Assembly (NCBI RefSeq): GCF_902686445.1
Contig: NC_062214.1
Coordinates: forward strand, 90,314,738-90,378,737
From: Sciurus carolinensis
Taxonomy: Eukaryota; Chordata; Mammalia; Rodentia; Sciuridae
Direction: 5' to 3'
Length of the DNA stretch: 64,000 bases
In this document: positions 21,553 through 32,507 of the stretch, piece by piece
How positions within the stretch are numbered: position 1 is the stretch's first letter
Layout of the letters: each line of letters begins with the position of its first letter
The notes under the pieces: model-generated
Told to the model about the DNA's origin: nothing
Databases searched by the model: none
The model's input: only the letters and a program-made list of their open reading frames with translations
Program-made: the position numbers and the translations under genes

Positions 21553-21845
21553 CTAATACTTATTGAGTGTTTCTTATTCTGAATTAATTTAATCTTGCAA
21601 TAACTTTATGTGCACTTTTTTTTGTGTGTGTGTGTGGTGCTGGGGATTGAACCCAGGGTTTTGTGCTTCACAGGCAAGCACTCTACCAACTGAGCTATAT
21701 CCCCAGCCATGTACATACTATTATTTTCTTCATTTTGCAGATGAGAAGAATGAGGCAGAGCAATTAAGTATCTTGGCCAAGATCATTCGGTAGTAAGTGA
21801 CAGAGTTGGAATACAAACTCAGGTAGTCTGGCTGTGGAGTACACT
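21553..21845 (-). mobile_element. MIR SINE, split by an ID
   Basis: Antisense MIR: 'ttattgagtgtttcttattc' and 'taatcttgcaataacttta' on one side; 'cattttgcagatgagaagaatgaggcagag' and 'gacagagttggaatacaaactcag' on the other. Confidence 0.8.
21617..21709 (-). mobile_element. ID SINE inside MIR
   Basis: Poly(T) with a (TG) run, then 'ggtgctggggattgaacccagggttttgtgc' to 'gagctatatccccagcc'. Confidence 0.9.
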
Positions 21846-21962
21846 GTTAAACACTAAGTCACATATGAGTTGATGTGAAATTTAAGAATGGTATTTAAAA
21901 TTAGAGGTGGCTCCCAGAATCTGTCTTATAAGAAAATTCACAAAGGTGCTCACAAAGCAATT

Positions 21963-22050
21963 TGGGGCTGGGGATATAGCTCAGTAGTAAAGTACTTGCC
22001 TAGCATATGTGGGGCCCTCGATTCAATCCCTAGTACTGGGGCAAAAAAAT
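21963..22050 (+). mobile_element. ID SINE
   Basis: 'ggggctggggatatagctcagtagtaaagtacttgcctagc' to 'attcaatccctagtactgggg'. Confidence 0.88.
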
Positions 22051-22054
22051 TGGA

Positions 22055-22225
22055 AAGACTTATGGAAGTGCAGACTTCTGAGTTCTTATCCCCAAAGTAT
22101 AGTCAGCAGATCTGGAGTAGGGCCCAGGAATCTGCATTTTTTTGAATCAAGGGATGTGATTGATATACATGGTTTTAGGGAATACCCTTTTAGGTACTCT
22201 GCTGTAGTTGGTGAACTGTAAGCTT
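22055..22225 (+). mobile_element. hAT/MER-type DNA transposon fossil
   Basis: 'cagcagatctggagtagggcccaggaatctgcattttt' followed by a diverged end. It resembles the Charlie-group MER elements with the 'ggggcccaggaatctg' core; subfamily not determined. Confidence 0.5.
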
Positions 22226-22572
22226 TCAAAAAAGAGAGGGACCATCTCTGCTTTATTCACGAGTGTGTAAAACCCATCACCCAGTACAATACCTAAAACC
22301 TAAAATGCTCTCATTTGCTGGGTGGCTGGCACATGCCTGTAATCCCAACTCCAGAGGCTAAGGCAGGAGGATTACAAGTTCAAGGCCAGCCTCAGCAACT
22401 TAGTGAGGCCTTAAGTAACTTAACAAGACCCTGTGTCAAAAAAATAAGTAACAAGGATTGGGGATGTGGCTCAGTAGTTAAGCACCCCTGGGTTCAATCC
22501 CCACTACCAATAAATGAAATAAAATAAAATAAAATAAAATGTGCTTGTTTAATGTACTGAATGAAAGTGACA
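22226..22572 (+). mobile_element. L2 3' end, split by a SINE
   Basis: 'agagagggaccatctctgctttattcac' and 'cccagtacaatacctaaaac' resume after the SINE with 'gcttgtttaatgtactgaatgaaag'. Confidence 0.6.
22315..22541 (+). mobile_element. B1-dID SINE in L2
   Basis: 'tgggtggctggcacatgcctgtaatcccaac' to 'gggttcaatccccactacc', with an (AAAAT)n tail. Confidence 0.88.
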
Positions 22573-22614
22573 AGAGTATCTGCAGTGTATCTTCTCTTTA
22601 TAAACAATTAAAAA

Positions 22615-22712
22615 GGGCTGGGATGTAGCTCACTGGAACAGTTTGCTTCAAGTGCAAAGCCCTAGGTTTGATCCCCAGTAATAAAAAAAGAAAAAAAAAA
22701 AAAAAAAAAAAA
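22615..22712 (+). mobile_element. ID SINE
   Basis: 'agggctgggatgtagctcactggaacagtttgcttcaag' to 'gatccccagtaat', then about 35 bases of A-rich tail. Confidence 0.85.
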
Positions 22713-23146
22713 GACCCACTTAATAATGACAGTACATTTGAGAATCTGCCTATTACTGATGTGTTCAAGAAGCACTAGAACAGGGTAATTTTTTCCTTAC
22801 CTGCAATTGCCAAATAAAGAAAGAATTAGCATTACATAATTGGTATCAAAACAGTTATACAGGAGGAGTAAGTTCTACAGCACAGCAGGGTCCAGAAGAG
22901 CTGAGTTCAAAGGTTTCCAATAAAAAGAAATGACATGTTTAAGGAGATAGAAATGTTAACTATTCTGATGTGATCATTACACATTTATATATGTATTCAA
23001 TTATCATACCATAATTCCATAAAGATGTATAATTATTTGTGTGTCAGTTTAGAACTAGCAATGCCTCAATTACAAAAATATTCCAGAACACACAAAACCC
23101 CACCCTCCTCCATTAATGAGTTAAGTTCAAAGAAAACTGCCCCCAC
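22713..23146. other. intron 2, nothing recognised
   Basis: Unassigned. Confidence 0.45.
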
Positions 23147-23353
23147 TTTTTGTGAGTGGGGGGTGCTAGAGACTGAACCCAGGGATGCTTATCCACTGAG
23201 TCACATCCCTAGCCCTTTTTATTTTTTATTTTGAGACAGAGTCTAAGTTGCTTAGGGCCTCCCTAAGTTGTTGAGGCTGGTTTTGAACTTGTGATCCTCC
23301 TATCTCAGCCTCCCAACTGCTGGGATTACAGGTAGGTGCCACCAAGCCTGGCT
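23147..23353 (-). mobile_element. B1-dID SINE
   Basis: 'gtgctagagactgaacccagggatgc' then reverse B1 to 'gccaccaagcctggc'. Confidence 0.9.
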
Positions 23354-23684
23354 TCAAAGGCACATTTTAAAAGTAATTTTCCCTCTTTATATACAACAGG
23401 GTATAGGTTTTCCCCTAGCTTTAAATGATTATTCATTGCAAATCATCATCTCACCTAAGAACTTTCAATTCAAAAGATCCTTCATTTACTGAGCGTCTAC
23501 AATGTTAAAGTTTCTATGAAAACAAAGTGAAAGAATCTTGGGGTACCTGGACAGTTACATTCAATGTTTCTAAGGTAGTCTTTAAAAACTGGAGACTCCA
23601 TGACAGTTAAAGATTTGTTGAGAAATCCAGAGTAGCAATATGCCATAAGAATTTGGTGTCCAAAAATCTGGCTCCCATGCTTGT

Positions 23685-23775
23685 TTTGCCATTGATTACC
23701 TATGAGATTCTAGACAATCAGATGGCCTCTCTGGTCTTAATTTACTCTTCTATAACATGAGGAAATTTAGGCAAA
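23685..23775 (+). mobile_element. MIR SINE fragment
   Basis: 'gccattgattacctatgagattctagacaatcag' and 'ctcttctataacatgaggaaat', in sense MIR order. Confidence 0.5.
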
Positions 23776-25210
23776 ATAATCTTTATTGGGGCCTTTCTTG
23801 AATTACAATACCCAGAAGGAAAATAGAACTGCTGAATGAAAAGATAAATTAAACTTGTAGTTAGAGAATGCAACTCTGTCCCATAAAAATAACAACTTCT
23901 TTATTTTTTTCCATGAAGGTAAAAGCTTGAGGGCACTAGGCTTTAGGAAGCAAGGCTGACTGCTATGCTCTCAACAGTTGTAGAAAGTGGAGAAAGGTGA
24001 GAAAGCATTGGATCAGAATGAATAAGAGACCTGACCTTGACTGGGCAATGAGGGATTGCGACAAGAGAGAAAGGAGTTGGAAGGCATAAACTAGGGCAGG
24101 AATACAAAACCAAGGGCAAAGGAAGATGCTCTCAGAACATGGATATGATAGCATGCATGATCAGAAGGCAAAAGAGAAAAGAACATGCTATGCCATTTTC
24201 TTTACATCCTAGATGAATGGGGAAAGTGACAAATATATGCATTATTCTGAAAGGAGAATAAATGTAGGGAAAGCAGAGTGAAGTGCTCCTACCTTGTAAG
24301 ATAAAAAGCAGCTGTTAAGGAGAGGTAGGGAGCAAAATTTTAGACCCTTCAGCCACTAGAGCCCATGGATACCTCATATGATTTGGAGGGAAAAAAACGA
24401 AAAAGATAAAAAAAAGAGGTCTCACCTTAAACTCTTAGACATAAACCCTGACAGCACAGACAGATCACTGCTGTCTGTGGTTTGTAAATTCCTTTTTCCT
24501 TGCTTGTCAGACTGGCGACAGAGGCACTAAGCTTAGGACACTCAGACAGAAGCCCTCCTCCCTACTTCTTTTCCATCCCTAAACTTCTAATAACCTATCA
24601 GTCAAACCAAACACAAGGAAGCAGGCAGGAGCCAGAAAGCTCTATCTTGTTTATACCTCAATATTCCCTTCCCAGCCTCTTCAGTTGGCCAGAAATATGA
24701 AACAGGAGTGCTCACCAATAATTTACGGCAGCAGCAGTTGCTGAGCCATCTCTGGTATCTCATAGAACCCTGGAAAACAACATAGTGTGCCCCCTGACAG
24801 AAAGGTATGGTGGAGGAAAAGTGGATGCCATTAATGGAAATCCACATCCCAGACTCAGAAAATTTCCTTGGCCACAGCCTGAGATACCTACTCTGAGAGA
24901 GAAAGCCCTAAGGTAGTAATTTAAATATTCAAATCTGCCTCATTAGAGAATAGTCAATGTATGGCAATTCTACCCTGCTCCACGGACTCTACTGTTTTCT
25001 CTCCTATTTTCAAAGAGGGTGAAGGGAACTCTCTCTAATTAACACACTCCAAATTTTATGAGTTTCTCCTTTTCATGACAGTTCCCAGTTTGAGGGTATG
25101 CAGTTTTAGATTACATCAAAACATCTGTTTTGCTGTTTGATTTTGTTGGTTGTTCCTACAAAGAAAGAACATTCCAAACCAGTTAGGCCATAGACAAGCC
25201 TGCCTTTCTT
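23776..25210. other. repeat-poor stretch of intron 2
   Basis: About 1.4 kb with no recognised repeat. Overlapping short frames on both strands at 24.5-24.85 kb are not convincing genes. Confidence 0.5.
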
Positions 25211-25375
25211 TTTCTTTTCTTTTTTTTGGTACTAGAAATTGAACCCAGGGGTGCTCTACCACTGAGTTACATCCCCAGTTCCTTTTATTTTTTGAGACAG
25301 GGTCTTTCTAAATTGTGCAAGCTGGCCTTGGGTTTGTGATCCTTTTGTAGCTAAGATTATAGATGTGCACCATGC
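25211..25375 (-). mobile_element. B1-dID SINE, short B1
   Basis: 'ggtactagaaattgaacccaggggtgctctaccactgag' then a shortened reverse B1. Confidence 0.82.
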
Positions 25376-25415
25376 TAATTGGCAACAACCCTAACTTCCC
25401 CCTCCACCCTGCCCC

Positions 25416-25735
25416 TTCTTTTAGGGGTACTGAGGACTGAACCCAGGGATGTTTTAACCCCACTGAGCAATACCCCAAGACTTTTTTTTTTTTTTTTTTT
25501 TAGTTGTCAATGGACCTTTATTTTATATGTGGTGCTGAGGATTGAACCCCAATGCCTCACACATGCTAGGCAAGTACTCTATCTACCACTGAGCCACAAC
25601 CCCAGCTCCCCAAAGCCATTTTTATTTTGAGACAGGGTCTCTAAATTGCTGAGGCTGGCCTTGAATTCTTGATCCTCTTGCCACAGCCTACTGAGTAGCT
25701 GGGGTTCAGGAGTGCATTGCTATGTCTAGCTAGAC
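25416..25735 (-). mobile_element. B1-dID SINE split by a tailed ID
   Basis: ID half at 25425-25480 ('ggtactgaggactgaacccagg'). B1 half at 25625-25735 ('gagacagggtctctaaattgctgaggctggcc'). Confidence 0.85.
25482..25609 (-). mobile_element. tailed ID SINE, nested
   Basis: Poly(T), 'agttgtcaatggacctttattttatatgtggtgctgaggattg' to 'gagccacaaccccagctcc', inside the B1-dID. Confidence 0.9.
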
Positions 25736-25896
25736 CCGCATTTCAGAGAAAAATTCTTAAAAAGAGGTTTTCACAGACTTTGCTTAAAAACGATAATACT
25801 AATCATCAAACGATGGTTGAGTACCTCGTATGACCAAAAGCCTGGGTTTTTGTTTCTGAAAAACTGCTCCACTGCAGGGTTCTTACCTTTCTTTCC

Positions 25897-25999
25897 TTTT
25901 TTTTTTTTTTTTTTTTTTTTGGTGTGGTGCTGGGGATTGAACCCTGGGACTCCTGCTTGCTAGGTAAGCATTCTACCACTGAAAGCCATACTCCCAACC
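25897..25999 (-). mobile_element. ID SINE
   Basis: Poly(T) of about 25, then 'ggtgtggtgctggggattgaaccctggg'. It is the SINE nearest to exon 2 on the intron 2 side, in reverse orientation. Confidence 0.9.
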
Positions 26000-28341
26000 C
26001 TTCTTTTCCTCCTCTGGTCCCAGAAATGCTCTCTCTCTGAATCATGTGTTTCTATCTCTTAGAAACTTCCAAACAATTATTTAAATAATTATTTTGTTGG
26101 ACAAAGGCAATATGGCAAAGCACCCTTAGAACCAGTGTGTCCAAAAGGATTGAGGAAAAAGGAAGGAATTGTGAAAAAGGCTCTTGCTTATGGTAACATA
26201 AAACTGCACAGCAAATTTTCTCCTTCTAAAAGTACTTCCCAGCAATTTTATATTTATTCCAAAAACTGAAAGCTTTCTGTCTCCCTACTGCCTCTTATTT
26301 CACTGCCCCATTCTTACAGTCTGAGAGGCAAAGCATAATAGCAAAGCTATATTACTAAAGGGCAAAACTTCCTGGGACCAAGGTACATTCATTTCATATA
26401 TTTTTAAGAGTGGATTTTGTTCCCCCAATTTTTTTCTTGGTACATTATAGTTGTACATAATGGTAGGATTGGTTGTTACATAATTGTAAATGCACACACC
26501 AAGGTATACTCTTAGCTGAATGTACTGCATCTTTAAGTAATTATAATCTGAAGGGCCATCATCAACCAGTCCCCTACACCAGTGAAAGAAAATGGGTTCC
26601 ATTTGCTTTTCTGTTGGAGACAACCATGGACATTTGGACTTAAATCCAATATAAAGCTAAACAATAAGCAATATTCATCCTTTCACCCAAGATTACAACT
26701 GGGCTTAGAATATTGCAACGTAAGTACACTAAATAGGAAAGAAAATCAAAGTCACCCTCAGAAGTGCTTCTGGATACAGGAAGAACAAAGATTTTGAATA
26801 TAGATATATGAATATAGAGTTTCCTGAAGTCAGCTGTAGGGAACAGTCTAATGGGCCTGGAACAGAAGTAAGAACTCCTGGTACTCCTAGGCCTCTTTAA
26901 AACAGTATTATCCATCTGCACCTCTGAGAAAATGGCAAATCACAGCCAACACAAGATGAGCAATGCCTATAACCAGCTGGAACTTAACTCTACTGAGGTG
27001 GACTATGGCATCTGCCACCTAAACACAGGCAGCCTCTCTAGCAGCTGTCACTTGTAAAAGGGAATGAACCATTGTGGTATATTAGTGGAAGAAATTCACA
27101 GCTCTCTTACCACAAAAACCCAGATGTTGCTAAAAGCTACAGATGTGCCAGAGGCAAAGACTAAAATACCTAGAGCAAAGAAAACACAAGCTACCACTAA
27201 ATCCAGGCACTAAGAGGACACCACCACCCAAACATGCACATCCAGCCTTTATTAACACTTACATATGGAAATAGTATTCCCTGCTGTAGTTGATGTAATT
27301 ACAGAGAAATCAATTTATACTGCATCTGCTGGGATCAGCTGAAAGCACAGGGTGCGCAAAGCACAGAGCAGAAAATCAAGAGCCGATGAACATTTACTTC
27401 ATCACTGGTTCAGCTGCTTTGTAGGAAATTGTAAGTTGCTCAAGTTTAAGGCAGCCTGAATTGACCCCAGATACACACCTATTCTTCTCCAGCCCTGAGA
27501 GACATTCACTCAGACATTTATTGAGATCAACTAAGATCATCTTCTTAGAGGAGGGGCTTAGTCCTGATGCATCCTAGGGCTGCAGGCCCCTAACCTTTTC
27601 AGTCAAGCAAAAGACAAGGTATCATTATACTATTTGGCAGCTACAAAACCACCAGGATACTGATTTCCAATAGTTGCAGGAGGTACCTGGCAAAGAGATA
27701 CCCTTTTAGTGGCCAAAAATTCTTTCTAGGCCAAATTCATAGCCACACTAGTAACTCATAAGGCCTGATTAAGTATTTCGTAGGATAGTCAGGACCTCCT
27801 GTCCCTTGTTTACCAGTCCAGAAACTGTGTCCTTGTACTCTTGGGTAGCCACCAATAGAACACTTGGAAGATATGCCATGAAGCTTAATCAATCTTTTGG
27901 TTCTTCCAGAAACCCAATACCACTGTTTATTCCATTAAGAATAGCCCTATATATGTAACCAAAAGTCAATTAAGTTTGTCAACTATTATGACTCTAATAA
28001 TGAAATGTCATTCAAGCTGGAAACCACATAAAGGTTTGGTGCCAGCCTCAAGCAACAAGTGTCTCAGATGGGACAATAACAAGATGGGAGAAAATTCATT
28101 CTACCAAGTAGAATTCTAAGAACAGATACATTACTCCAAAATGTCCAGGCTTGCTGTAAATGAGTCTGTAGGGAATCCTCTAATTGGAACAAAACCACAT
28201 TATCATTACCAGCTGCTCTGACCTTGTAATTGGTCATTACCCACAAACTAATGAGCCTCCAGCACAGTGCACACAGCATTTGGCGGTTAGTCCAGGGCAG
28301 TTTTGACTGGAAGTGGGCAGCCAGATCCGGCCACCTCTTAC
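26000..28341 (-). other. ZNF609: ZNF609 intron 2, SINE-free flank of exon 2
   Basis: About 2.3 kb next to the exon 2 donor with no ID or B1 insertion. A fragment near 26.43-26.52 kb ('cattatagttgtacataatgg') may be a repeat. There is no other exon. Intron 2 as a whole occupies 1-28341 and continues past the window. Confidence 0.7.
28336..28341 (-). other. ZNF609: ZNF609 exon 2 splice donor
   Basis: On the minus strand AAG is followed by GTAAGA, close to the consensus, in codon phase 0. The same donor serves linear splicing and, joined to the exon's own acceptor, the back-splice. Confidence 0.93.
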
Positions 28342-29088
28342 CTTTTCAGACTTGACTTTCTTTAGCGGGCGACACTCATTCTCCCCTTCCTCTGGCTCCG
28401 GTTTAGCTCCCAAAGGATTGAGCGCAGCCCCAGGCTCAATAGCTATACTCCCAAGTGGCTCCACAGCTCCTGTATCCACCCCTGTACTTCCATCATACTG
28501 ACCACCCCGTCCTCCCAAGGGAACCGGCTGGAGGACCCCAGGATCCTTTTCTGAGCAAGTCCCCACTCCTTCGCTTCTCTCCTTCTTGCTCTTAGATGAG
28601 CTGTTCTCCTTCTCCTTTTTGGAGCCGGCTACACTGCGGGATGCCTTAGCTGCCTTCTCTGAGCCCTTGGGAGCGATAGCAGTAACCAGGCCTCCTGCAT
28701 TGGCACCATCTCCTGAGCGCCCCTGCACCTCTTTCTTGCTAGCTGCCCCCTCACTTGGAGTGAACAAGGAAGTCCCTGGAGTGGGTTTGCTAGTGTCTTT
28801 TCCACTCTTATTCCTTTTGGATTTTGATTTGCCTTCCTTCCCTTGAGGACCTGGCACTGGGGTCACAAACTTGATGTTGTCTGGTAGTGTGGCCACAGCA
28901 TTGGGAGCTGGTATCCCCACCTCCTTTGAGCCTGACATTTCCAGTTTCTGCTGGTCCTTTTCCAGATCGGCGTCCAGGTCAATGATGAGATTCCCTACTC
29001 CAATGTCCCATTCATCCCCACTGTCGTATGTCTCAACCGGGTTTGCATCCACTCCTTTCCCTCCGGAGGCTCCACTGCTCAAGGACAT
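28342..29088 (-). CDS. ZNF609: ZNF609 first coding exon, residues 1-249
   Basis: Zinc finger protein 609 is a nuclear transcriptional regulator reported to work with NIPBL and the Integrator complex. It is the paralogue of ZNF608 and related to Drosophila scribbler/brakeless. The translation starts MSLSSGASGGKGVDANPVET. An acidic conserved block follows at residues 21-45 (YDSGDEWDIGVGNLIIDLDA and after). Lys/Ser-rich segments lie at 84-97 and 157-171, and a low-complexity Gly/Pro/Glu part runs to K249. No zinc finger is in this exon; it lies in later exons outside the window. The start ATG (29088-29086) has A at -3 and an in-frame TGA 18 bases upstream; the intervening frame opens only with TTG, so this ATG is preferred. 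The frame is intact with no breaks. Recognition is from memory of the protein family. Confidence 0.96.
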
Positions 29089-29215
29089 CTTAGAGTCAAC
29101 GTCCCACCTCAAGATTCAAGGCTCTTCCTTGCCCCCAGCTTTCCTATTTTCAGCTTCAGCTATGTTCTCAGACCTGCCACATTGGTCAGTACATGCCCAG
29201 TGGACAACATCATTG
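29089..29215 (-). other. ZNF609: ZNF609 exon 2 5' UTR part
   Basis: 127 nt of leader between the acceptor and the start codon. It contains three upstream ATG-started short frames, the first two bases into the exon. An in-frame stop precedes the main ATG. Confidence 0.9.
29160..29213 (-). CDS. upstream ORF in ZNF609 leader, 17 codons
   Basis: ATG ATG TTG ... ACA TAG, encoding MMLSTGHVLTNVAGLRT. It lies in a different frame from ZNF609 and ends 71 bases before its start. It may reduce main-frame translation. In the circular form its ATG overlaps the new stop as ATGA. Whether it is translated is unknown. Confidence 0.5.
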   Translation of the reverse strand: MMLSTGHVLTNVAGLRT

Positions 29216-29240
29216 CTGGAAAAAGAAAATTTAAAAAGCT
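29216..29240 (-). other. ZNF609: ZNF609 exon 2 splice acceptor
   Basis: On the minus strand a T-rich tract (aaattttctttttccag) directly precedes CAATGATG. It is a strong pyrimidine tract with a canonical AG. Confidence 0.92.
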
Positions 29241-29926
29241 GTTAAAAGAAACAATACAGGCAAGGAAACAGCCTGAAACAAACTCCCACATAAAACAGAC
29301 CCTTCCTGTGTGGCTATCATATCACAATGGACCAAACAAACAGGTTCAACAGTATTTCTAACCAAATCACACTGGACCTAGAGAAAAGTTAATTCCCATT
29401 CCATCTCCCCAGGGGAGAATAAAATATTTCCAATTACCCAGAAATTCTGTAGTAAGTCTTAACTAGGAGTTAGTTTCCCCTTCCTGAGACTTATTTCTAC
29501 AACCACAACTAGCTGGCAATTCTTCAATTAGTACAGGCCTTGTCATATCACAGATTCAGGCTCCAGCACAACTTTACTCAAACCCCTTTTCTCCTGGCTT
29601 TTTGATTTATCATTGCCTCAGAACATGAGCTAACTGAAGCTTCAACATTCTACTTGTAGGGTCAGTACTCACTAAAAACCATACCACCATTGGGAAAAAA
29701 GGCCTTATTATGGTTAAGTAAAAGAAAAGTAAGCAGAGCAAAGGAAAATGCAATTTCAGGACAGGGGGCAAAGACTGCAACTAGAGGAAACAATTCTGAG
29801 AAGATTCAACCAATCACTTAAATCCAGAGAAAATACATTGGCATTATCAAACTCCAGACTTGAAATCATGTCTAAAAAGCCGAGTTCGATGTGGCCTTTC
29901 CCCACAAAATACTTAATGGAGATATT

Positions 29927-29963
<37 letters not shown>

Positions 29964-30937
29964 TGTTTTTACCCTGTCAAAATTGGACACTCTAAAATCC
30001 AAACACCAATAATGTAGAATAACTTTCACTTTCTTAAATAAGATTGATAGCACTGTATTGATAAACAGAAAGGTTTTAAAAAAGAGATTGGCTTAAATGT
30101 GGGTGTGGGATTATTAAAAGGATAATTTATCTCTATTGTCTCCTGACTCATGAGACTTGGGGAGTAAATCATTTATAAAACCCAGCAGTAACAGATACCA
30201 TTCAAGTATTACTTGAAGATAAAGTCAAGGAGTTCTGTTCTTGCTTACTCCTTTGTGCATTATCTTTCCATATCCATTTAGAAAATAACTTTTCTAAGAT
30301 AACTGAATAGAAACAGCAAACCAGTACTGTTCACAATGTATCCTACAAAATGGCTATCTAACAGGCAAATGCTATAGATAGTATAACGAAAAGACAAATT
30401 GTGCCTTTTCACCTACTCCCTCAAGAGTGTCAAAGAATCAGAGTGCAGGAGCAAAAAAAAGATGTATCCTAGGAAAGCAAAGTTGTACCAGGTGAATGCT
30501 TGCTAACTGGGATTTGAGAGAGAGCAAGCAAGCAGGGTGCACATTAATCTGTCATTTAGTTATAGATCTGAAATAAAATACATCCATTACCCAAGTAGAA
30601 AACGTATGTCAACAGCAACCAATAACTGTTTATTAGCCAGTCAAGACTACCTTGATCTTCCTTCAAAAAGGATGAGCAGAAAATGGTGGTGGGGGTGGTG
30701 GTGAGGACAGGCACTGGATAAGATGTAGGAACTATTAAAAAAAAAAAAAAGTCATGCATAAGGTAAAGAAAACATGATCCCTAATGAGTCAGAGATGATA
30801 TTTTTGAAAATGATCAAGAATTCTGAAGAAATTTTTAGTGAACAGTTTAGTCTTGAATTCTCAATACTATGCAAGAATTGGTCTCTGTGGAAGAACAACG
30901 TAGTATATATTTGTTCGTTCACTTGAAGTTTTTTTTT
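29241..30937 (-). other. ZNF609: ZNF609 intron 1, SINE-free flank of exon 2
   Basis: About 1.7 kb of intron next to the acceptor without SINEs. It contains only an (AAAAG) run at 29928-29962. The whole intron 1 runs 29216-56462. Confidence 0.7.
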
Positions 30938-31022
30938 TAATTTATTGCCTATGAAGTGCTAGGCATTAAACTAGGTGCTGGGAAAACAGCACTGAATAAA
31001 ATAGGGAAGAAGAGAATGGAAT
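30938..31022 (-). mobile_element. L2 3' end
   Basis: 'ttattgcctatgaagtgctaggcattaaactaggtgctgggaaaacagcactgaataaaat' is the reverse of the L2 terminus. Confidence 0.7.
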
Positions 31023-31398
31023 GTGGTATTGAAATAATTCTAACATTAGGGGTTGTGGGCATTTCTAGAAAAGGAAATGCTAAACTGAATCTTCACTGAA
31101 GAGGATTATTAGTGCAAACTTCTTTCCAAAATCATAATTTATCACCTCCGCAATCTTTCCAACTGTGGCTGGGTTTAGCACATAATCCACAGGAATCTAA
31201 GATCTACCCACTGTCCTCCAGAACTGCACTACCATCAGTGTATAATTTAACCACTAAAGTGAGTCCAAGTTGTTTTATCCCTGGAAAAAGTTAAATGTGC
31301 CATAGATTCAAGACTTTAGGAAACAGAATGGCAGAGAGACCCTGCAATAGTATATAAGAGAAAGTATAAACATACAAAAATGTTAGTGTTCACTGAAT

Positions 31399-31505
31399 TT
31401 TTTTTTTTTTTAATTTAAAAACTTTTTTTGAAGTGCTGGGGATTGAACCCAGGGCTTTGTGCATGTAAGTCAAGTACTTTACCAAATGAGCTATATCCCC
31501 CGCCC
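31399..31505 (-). mobile_element. ID SINE
   Basis: Poly(T), 'gaagtgctggggattgaacccagggctttgtgc' to 'gagctatatcccccgcc'. Flanks 'tcactgaattttt' are duplicated. Confidence 0.9.
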
Positions 31506-31612
31506 TGTCACTGAATTTTTGACAGTTCTCATACTACTATACTGGTTAACCTGATTGTATGAGACAGGACAAATTATGCCAATAAGGGAGAGAAAACAAG
31601 AAGGCAACAAGT

Positions 31613-31845
31613 TAGCTGGGCAAGATGGTGCACTTGTGTAATCCCAGTGATTTGGGAAACTGAGGCAGGAGAATCTCAAGTTTGAGGCTAGCTTCTACAA
31701 CTTAGTGAGATCCTGTCTCAGAATAAAAATAAAAAGACTGGGGATATAGCTCAGTGGTAAAGCACGCCTGGGTTAAATCCCCAGTACCAAAAACAAAACA
31801 AAACAAAACAAAGTATAACAAAAACAAAAACAAAACATAACAAAA
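31613..31845 (+). mobile_element. B1-dID SINE with (AAAAC)n tail
   Basis: 'tagctgggcaagatggtgcacttgtgtaatcccag' to 'ggttaaatccccagtacc', then AAAAC units to about 31845. It is the nearest sense-oriented SINE on the intron 1 side of exon 2. Confidence 0.9.
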
Positions 31846-31902
31846 AAACTGGCTGAAAAGACATAATTTAATTGAAAGGACAAAAAGATATGAGATTTAA
31901 AA

Positions 31903-31979
31903 AAGGTGAGTTAGAGGTATAGTTCAGTGATAGTACATGTCCTTCAGCTCCAGGTTCACTCCCCAGCACCACAAAAAAA
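31903..31979 (+). mobile_element. ID SINE, diverged
   Basis: 'agttagaggtatagttcagtgatagtacatgtccttcagc' to 'cactccccagcaccac'. Confidence 0.75.
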
Positions 31980-32370
31980 GATGCAAGTAAATAAAAATGC
32001 AGTACCAATTAAAAGTCATACAAAAAATCAGAAAGCACAGAGTGGATCAGTTGAAATATAAGAAAACAAAGATATTTTTCCAGAATGCAAGTGAAAAAAA
32101 AAGAAGGAAAGAGAGAGAGAGAACATTTCTTACCATTGAAGGAAAATAAGAGATTAGAACAAATGGAAAAAAGCAACCTATCAAATACATAATACATGAA
32201 TAACACCTTGAGCAGAACAAATCTCACAGACTGGAAAAATTCACTGTATTTTTGGCAAAATCAATTAAAAAGCCAAATGTGCACACATTCTGGAAAAATT
32301 TTAAATTACAAACAACAAAAATTGGATTGCTCTCAGAATACTCAACAATATTAAATGATAAAAGACAATG
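31980..32370. other. intron 1, nothing recognised
   Basis: AT-rich unassigned sequence. Confidence 0.4.
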
Positions 32371-32507
32371 AAGGACTGGGTTGTGGCTCAGTGGTAATAT
32401 GCTCCCCTCACATGTGTGAAGCACTGGGCACTGGGTTTGATCCTCCGTACCACATAAAAGTAAATAAATAAAATCAAGGCATTGTGTCCCTCTACAACTA
32501 AAAAATA
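32371..32507 (+). mobile_element. tailed ID SINE
   Basis: 'ggactgggttgtggctcagtggtaatatgc' to 'aaggcattgtgtccctctacaactaaaaa'. Flanks 'agacaatgaa' are duplicated. Confidence 0.9.

Larger units (their letters stand above)
28342..29215 (-). ncRNA. ZNF609: circ-ZNF609 (circularisable exon 2)
   Basis: The exon between acceptor and donor is exactly 874 nt, the published size of human circ-ZNF609, a circular RNA studied in myoblasts and reported to be translated. Joining donor to acceptor reads ...GAA AAG | CAA TGA. The 249 codons therefore gain one Gln and a stop: 747 + 6 = 753 nt, the published circular frame length. Sequence and splice sites are seen here. Circularisation in this species is inferred from conservation, not shown. 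Confidence 0.85.

Noticed and set aside
29086..29112. N-terminal extension of ZNF609 by 8 residues
   Set aside because: The extension opens with TTG, and an in-frame TGA lies just upstream. The ATG at 29088 matches the known protein start.
28871..29245. 124-codon + strand frame opposite ZNF609 exon 2
   Set aside because: It is the antisense shadow of a conserved coding exon; the minus strand carries the recognisable protein.
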